From contig OX459096.1 of the NCBI GenBank assembly GCA_949775045.1, positions 38,363,316-38,427,315 of the forward strand: 64,000 nt of DNA, given 5' to 3'. The notes below the pieces were generated by a model that saw nothing but the letters and a program-made list of their open reading frames with translations, made no database searches and was not told where the DNA came from. Each line of letters opens with the position of its first letter. Positions within the stretch are counted from its first letter, which is position 1. A program made the position numbers and the translations under genes. This DNA is from Metridium senile. Taxonomy: Eukaryota > Cnidaria > Anthozoa > Actiniaria > Metridiidae. Shown in pieces: positions 10,809 through 64,000 of this stretch.

Positions 10809-11385
10809 TTATTATTATATATTTAATTGTTATGCTTTCAATCCTCTTTTTCTATATCAGTTGGTGTCATTATTTTTGTTAGAAGTCTCTTCTAATAAGA
10901 TCACTTCACATCTTGTAACTTTTATCTAAAACTTTGCACTAGAGCAATGAAATGAAGATCAGTAGATACAATAATGTTATCTCTGTTTTTGATAGTTTCT
11001 CCTTTCTGCAGTATTATATAGGCATCATTAATCGCATCTATTTACTAGCCCAGTGTATAAGAAACACTGAAATATTATACCACATGTATTTATACTCAGG
11101 AATTACAATATGATGCATGATAATAATCATGGTGGTGCTGGTGATAATAATATCACATTTTAAAAGCAAGTAATCATATAAATTAGTAATAATTATTACT
11201 TCTTCTTGATGCTGTTTTACAAGGAAATTACTAATGACAAAGAATCCTTTTAGAAACAAATTTGATTTTTGCTAAATTGATGCATTTTATTAGAAAATAA
11301 AACACAGAATAATCATTCAACCAATCAATTATCCTCAAAATTAATTGGAACTCTTTTCAATGTGACGTCTAAGAAATGTCTAATT
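10809..11385. other. intergenic, no gene recognised
   Basis: AT-rich sequence without recognisable coding motifs or a clear repeat. Confidence 0.4.
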
Positions 11386-11489
11386 TGTGAAATACCAAAA
11401 AATGATGTTGTATCTTTCTGCGGACCTTGCTGTGCATGTTTGTATTTGCGTTGAAGCTGCCACCCAATCAGGGCGTAAGTTTTTTTTAA

Positions 11490-11640
11490 CTACAGTTCCT
11501 ACAACCAAACAACCAAAAATAAACTCGAGCAAGCAAGGGCATGAGATCTTGATACATTGCCCCAAAATATGGAACAGCCTTCCAGACAATATGAGAAAAG
11601 ACTGCCCAACCTGATTAAAAGTTTTGTTAGGCAATTAAGA
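11490..11640 (+). pseudogene. 3' remnant of a non-LTR retrotransposon reverse transcriptase
   Basis: The frame reads IHCPKIWNSLPDNMRKDCPT before a stop, then a further degenerate stretch. PKxWNSLPDxxR is the typical C-terminal motif of CR1/Jockey-like ORF2 proteins. Only this end is left. Confidence 0.6.
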
Positions 11641-11929
11641 AAAATTGAAATAAGTAATCTTTTATAACTTTTTCCCATTTTTCCATTTGAATTAATTTGC
11701 TCGAATACCGTAAATATTTTTTGTAAATAATTTCTCACCATCATTATCATTATCAATTAATTATTATTAATACCATATTCAAATTTCTATATTTTTATAT
11801 TTATCTTTTGTTTGTGTATTTTTGATTTGTGGCAATACCTGTAAATTAGCAACATTTTTATAATAGAGCTAAGTGTACTCGACCACTGTAATTTAAAGTT
11901 TTCGCGGGTGTGTTACTGTAAAGGCGCAT

Positions 11930-12095
11930 GCTCTGTATGGACGGCTTGCGTTTTCGAAGCGTATTCGCGTATACGTGTGGACGGGCAAATACGATTCGAA
12001 TACGCTACGTGTGGACGCAGGTTTTTTTTGAATACGGATAAAAAAATATCCGTTTTGAAAAATACCCGGCTACGTGTGGACAGGGCCTTAGTTAC
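11930..12095. repeat. short-word repeat built on ACGTGTGGAC
   Basis: TGTATGGACGG, TACGTGTGGACGGG, TACGTGTGGACGC and TACGTGTGGACAGGG occur within 170 bp, with CGAATACG words of both orientations between. It looks like a decayed MITE. No function is visible. Confidence 0.4.
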
Positions 12096-12469
12096 ATCTC
12101 CTTGCTACGACCGACCACCTCAGGAGATCGTTTAGATGCATGGTCGTTATCAAAGGCGGTCGCTGAAAATAGTGGTAAATGGCCACGGAAAGTATAGTCT
12201 GTATAATATTTGCTCAATGTTTACTGAAAACGTGCATCCATTAACATAGACAGTTATGCGTGTAACAGTCCGGGAGTATGCCGGAAGAACGCGAGACGTC
12301 ACGAATCTTTTGTTCTTGTCAAAATGCCGAAATATGGAGAAATAACTTTTTCACAATGACTTTTTTTGTAACTTTTTCACAATAATCTGAGTTGGTAAAG
12401 AGTATTTTATTTTAAAGTGTGTGGAAATTTTTTTCAATTTAGGAATTTTTAAACTGCAATTTTTAAACA

Positions 12470-12628
12470 TACATACATACCCGACGTACATAAAAATTAA
12501 ATAGGAAACTGATATACGAGTAAATTAAAGTGATATCTAAAGATAGTTTTGTATATTTATCACTTTAATTTACTTGTATATCAGTTTCCTATTTAATTTT
12601 TATGTATGTCGGGTATGTATGTATGTAG
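12470..12628. repeat. near-perfect inverted repeat, 159 bp
   Basis: CATACATACCCGACGTACAT at the left returns inverted as ATGTATGTCGGGTATG at the right, with matching AT-rich arms of about 70 bp and a 15-bp centre. It is probably a hairpin MITE. Confidence 0.75.
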
Positions 12629-12904
12629 GGCCTAGATGAAAATTACTTGTGTAATTTTAGTTACCCTATTGAAATAAAGTGCTTTAATATTATTTTTATG
12701 GCTGAATCAGCGCTTGACAGAACCTTGATGCGACATAGATTCATAACATGACTATTGCTTTGATTAGAAACTTGGACTGATTTTTGAAGGTAAGGCAATT
12801 TACATTGTTTATTTATTTTAACCACTGACTACTTTATGTAATTATATGCCATTGTGTACCTGCTTTTTTTAACAATTGTCATCTATAACGATCCCGCTGA
12901 GCGA

Positions 12905-12910
12905 TATAAA
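12905..12910 (+). promoter_or_regulatory. possible TATA box of the large mosaic gene
   Basis: TATAAA lies 108 bases upstream of the signal-peptide start codon in a reasonable position for a short 5' UTR. There is no other support. Confidence 0.3.
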
Positions 12911-13017
12911 ACGTTTTGTCATTTAAGAATCTTCCCACCAGTATTCACCTGCTTTTCGATCACCCTTCTTATCATGTTAACTTAAGCTGTCATATCTTTG
13001 GGAATATAACTCGGAGG

Positions 13018-60879
<47,862 letters not shown>

Positions 60880-60894
<15 letters not shown>

Positions 60895-61330
60895 GTATGT
60901 CATTCTATAACTTTGATATGTCACTGACTTTGGCATGTCGTTCTATAACTTTGCTTCGTCATTCTATAACTTTGGCATGTCATTCTATAACTTTGGTATG
61001 TCACTATAACTTTGGTATGTCATTCTATAACTTTGGTATGTCATTCTATAACTTTGGCATGTCATTCTATAACTTTGGTATGTCACTATAACTTTGATAT
61101 GTCATTCTATAACTTTGGTATGCCATTCTATAACTCTGGTATGCCATTCTATAACTCTGGTATGTCATTCTATAACTTTGATATGTCATTCTATAACTTT
61201 GGTATGTAGCTTTGGCATGTCATTCTATAACTTTTGCATGTCGTTCTATAACTCTGATATGTAACTTTGGCATGTCATTCTATAACTTTAGTATGTCATT
61301 CTAGCATCTGGTATGTCATTCTATAACTGT
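60880..61330. repeat. 21-bp minisatellite copying the exon 27 splice donor, part 1
   Basis: The unit is CTATAACTTTGGTATGTCAT plus T. Its TATAACTTTG-GTATGT core is identical to the last exon bases and donor of exon 27, which form its first unit. About 20 units with variants (GATATG, GGCATG). Confidence 0.9.
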
Positions 61331-61405
61331 GATATAATAATAATGATGATGATGATGATGATGATTATTATGATGATGATGATGATGATGATGATAATAA
61401 TAAAT
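61322..61405. repeat. ATG/AAT trinucleotide microsatellite
   Basis: ATGATGATG runs flanked by ATAATAAT units. Confidence 0.9.
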
Positions 61406-61530
61406 TTATTTCTTGCGCATTACATAAAATCTCAATGCTCTTACAATATAATATAATATAATACAATTCAAAATACAGAAAATAAAATAATAAATGGAAT
61501 AAGCAGTCCTGAACATGACCACAACTGGTT

Positions 61531-61719
61531 AAGCATTAGAAGATATTTTCCGTGTTTCTATTCTCTGTTAGAAACACGCGGGATTGTTGGGAGAACACGA
61601 GAAAGATTTTGAATCACGAGCTGAAAGCGAGTGATTCAAAATCTTTTCGAGTGTTCTCCCAACAATCCCAAGTGTTTCTAACAGAGAATAGAAACACGGA
61701 AAATATCTTCTAATGCTTT
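61531..61719. repeat. 189-bp near-perfect palindrome
   Basis: AAGCATTAGAAGATATTTTC with CGTGTTTCTATTCTCTGTTA on the left are matched inverted at 61660-61719; TTGTTGGGAGAACAC and AAGATTTTGAATCAC also pair near the centre. A second GTTTCTAT / ATAGAAACACGG hairpin at 62660-62686 suggests one larger element of about 1.2 kb. Confidence 0.8.
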
Positions 61720-63070
61720 TATAAAATAACAACAACAGATAATAACGAAGATATATAGCTAAATTGCATTTAATGCCCTTGATCACACAACAAATTCTCC
61801 TAACGTCGTCAAATGACGACGTACCAAGCAAAAAACGTACTTGTCAAAAATAATTTTCAGTGCGATGAAAAAATCGACTTTATTCTTCACAAAATGTCAA
61901 TATAAAGACCACAACAAACGATGATCAAGTTTATATGGATTTAAAAGTGGATTTCAGAGTTAAACTACATTAGAAAAGTCTAAAATCTAGCTGAAATCGT
62001 GAGCAAAAACACTTCAATTTCACTGAAATGTGCTTTGCTCAAAGCCGTGTGTTCACGCTTCACTTTGTCTATCTTGCAAGTCGATAAAATTCTGCCTATT
62101 TCGCTTTTGAAGTGGAAACTCTAACTTGAATTTGTGGAACTCTTGAACTCTGTGACCGTTTGAGCTGCATGTAAGGTTTCAAGAAGAATAACAGGAGACT
62201 AAGAGTTTAAGTAAAAGAATGCTTGACGAACGACTTTACCGAGAACTGAAGCAAGACGAAGGAAAACTTTCTCTGTTTTGATGTACATGTAAGTTATAAA
62301 GCTTGTAGCTTTTGCTGAAGTATATTTTTCTACTATTGTGCAAATTCAATGACATCAAAATGATTTTTTGTATTTACTTTGTACATATTTAGGAATTAAA
62401 AGTGCTTTTACGGTAGACAAAGTAGTGTTGTGATCTTCTTGTCGATCGTCGCGATTTGAATTACTTTGAGTATTGCTGTGAACTCAGATTTAATATTTTT
62501 ACAAGCTTAAAAGTGTTAAAGACTTTTTAGTTCGTGACTTCTGAGGTGGTGAAGGCCGTCGAAGTCAAAATTGACACAAAAGATTTGTTTTCTTCAATTA
62601 GACGACACGATTTTGTATTTTTACGGAAAAATCAAGCGACACTCCGCTTGAAAACCGTGTTTCTATGCTCTTATAGAAACACGGTTTTTTGGACGTTTCA
62701 GCCAATGAGAGCGCGCGTTATATAATGGTTATTTTATAATCATTGATATTTGCCACGATATCTGAGAATCAAAACATTGCAACAGCCAATCAGAGCCTCC
62801 GTTGCAGTAACGCCACAGCACGAATCAAGCCAGAGCCATCCGCGGCGCGCGGGAAGAGAATAAGAAGGACTCGAATAGCTGCGAAACCATAAGTCACGGG
62901 CAAACAAATTCCATTCCCTTGAAGCGAAACAAGTGAGGGATACAAACTGATCGATTCCAGACGCCTAAGCATCGCCATCCATCACGAAGCAGCTCTTACA
63001 GCCTCACAAGCCCACCCGCCCGCAACCGGAGCTGTCGAGAGCAAACACTGATAGATAAATTGAGTTTCAG
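61720..63070. other. unassigned sequence splitting the donor-site minisatellite
   Basis: No gene is recognised. It includes a CCAATGAGAGCGCGCGTTAT block at 62700-62720 (like the promoter-like block of the KIAA1958 elements, inverted) and a comparatively GC-rich stretch at 62790-63050. Together with the palindrome at 61531 it probably represents insertions into the minisatellite. Confidence 0.4.
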
Positions 63071-63920
63071 TTGCATTGCATATGTCACTATAAGTTTGGC
63101 ATGCCATTCTATAACTTTGGTATGTCATTTTATAACTTTGATATGTCATTCTATAACTTTGGTACGTCATTCTATAACTTTGGCATCTCATTCTATAACT
63201 TTGGTACGTCATTCTATAACTTTGGTATGTCATTCTATAACTTTGGCATGTCATTCTATAACTTTGGTATGTCATTCTATAACTTTGGTATGTCATTCTA
63301 TCACTTTGATATGTCATTCTATAACTTTGGTATGTCATTCTATAATCTGGCACGTCATTCTATAACTTTGGTATGTCATTTTATAACTTTGATATGTCAT
63401 TCTATAACTTTGGTACGTCATTCTATAACTTTGGCATCTCATTCTATAACTTTGGTACGTCATTCTATAACTTTGGTATGTCATTCTATAACTTTGGCAT
63501 GTCATTCTATAACTTTGGTATGTCATTCTATAACTTTGGTATGTCATTCTATAACTTTGATATGTCATTCTATAACTTTGGTGTGTCATTCTATAATCTG
63601 GCACGTCATTCTATAACTTTGGCATGTCATTCTATAACTTTGGTATGTCATTCTATAACTTTGATATGTCATTCTATAACTTTGGTATGTCATTCTATAA
63701 TCTGGTATGTCATTCTATAACTTTGGCACGTCATTCTATAACTTTGGTATGTCATTCTATAACTTTGGTATGTCATTCTATAACTTTGGCACGTCATTCT
63801 ATAACTTTGGCATGTCATTCTATAACTTTGGTATGCCATTCTATAATCTGGTATGTCATTCTATAATCTGGTATGTCATTCTATAACTTTGGCATGTCGT
63901 TCTATAACTTTGGTATATGT
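63071..63920. repeat. 21-bp minisatellite copying the exon 27 splice donor, part 2
   Basis: About 40 units of the kind seen at 60880-61330. A higher-order period of about 251 bp is visible (12 units, including a TCATTTTATAAC variant and a shortened TATAATCTGGCACG unit at the end), seen at 63121 and again at 63372. Confidence 0.9.
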
Positions 63921-64000
63921 CGGTTATCAATAGTGATCAGAATTACCCCGATAATAATGTATGTGTGCTCCAAATAAGACTGCTCTTAATGAGACACATT

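Noticed and set aside
62982..63604. Minus-strand YQSYRMT repeats and plus-strand ITLVCHS repeats as proteins
   Set aside because: Frames of the 21-bp minisatellite; only the exon 27 frame has a coding context.

Overview
The window is AT-rich animal nuclear DNA: spliced genes with GT-AG introns, many micro- and minisatellites, MITE-like elements and non-LTR retrotransposons. The gene content points to an early-branching metazoan, most likely a cnidarian and perhaps an anthozoan: tandem cGAS-like receptor genes, fragments resembling KIAA1958-like (tyrosine-recombinase-derived) genes, and a secreted mosaic of F5/8C, fibrinogen-like and C-type lectin modules. This placement is inference; no species marker was found.

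Left part (1-13,000). On the minus strand lies a complete four-exon gene matching the uncharacterised animal family C7orf57 (113-2418). It is followed, also on the minus strand, by two cGAS/Mab-21-like nucleotidyltransferase genes. One (5536-6843) keeps the catalytic Glu/Asp/Asp set. The other (3818-4912) is intronless and has Ile at the third position. A short plus-strand gene for the complex I subunit NDUFB3 follows (7595-7792). The rest, to about 12,900, is repeats, including palindromic elements with clear target-site duplications.

Right part (13,018 to beyond the window). I reconstruct one very large plus-strand gene of at least 27 exons and 4,984 coding bases (at least 1,661 codons). 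Every splice junction keeps the reading frame. Module order: signal peptide; F5/8C; ILEI/FAM3-like; N-terminal half of a LamG-like jelly roll; fibronectin type II; F5/8C; linker; F5/8C; linker; an unrecognised Cys/His-containing module; fibrinogen-related domain; two C-type lectin domains; fibrinogen-related domain; C-terminal half of a LamG-like jelly roll. The last exon in view ends in a donor, so the gene continues past 64,000. It looks like a secreted or extracellular multi-lectin protein, for recognition or adhesion. Nearly all modules sit between phase-1 introns and could be skipped or exchanged without a frameshift.

The introns of the large gene hold three long antisense CR1/L2/Jockey-like retrotransposons, many MITEs, a 24-bp minisatellite of about 2.3 kb, and a minisatellite whose 21-bp unit copies the last exon's own 5' splice site. 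The main points to follow up are the split jelly-roll domain, the reiterated splice donor, the unequal cGAS-like pair with a possible in-frame fusion, and three terminal-inverted-repeat elements carrying a promoter plus first exon of a KIAA1958-like gene.
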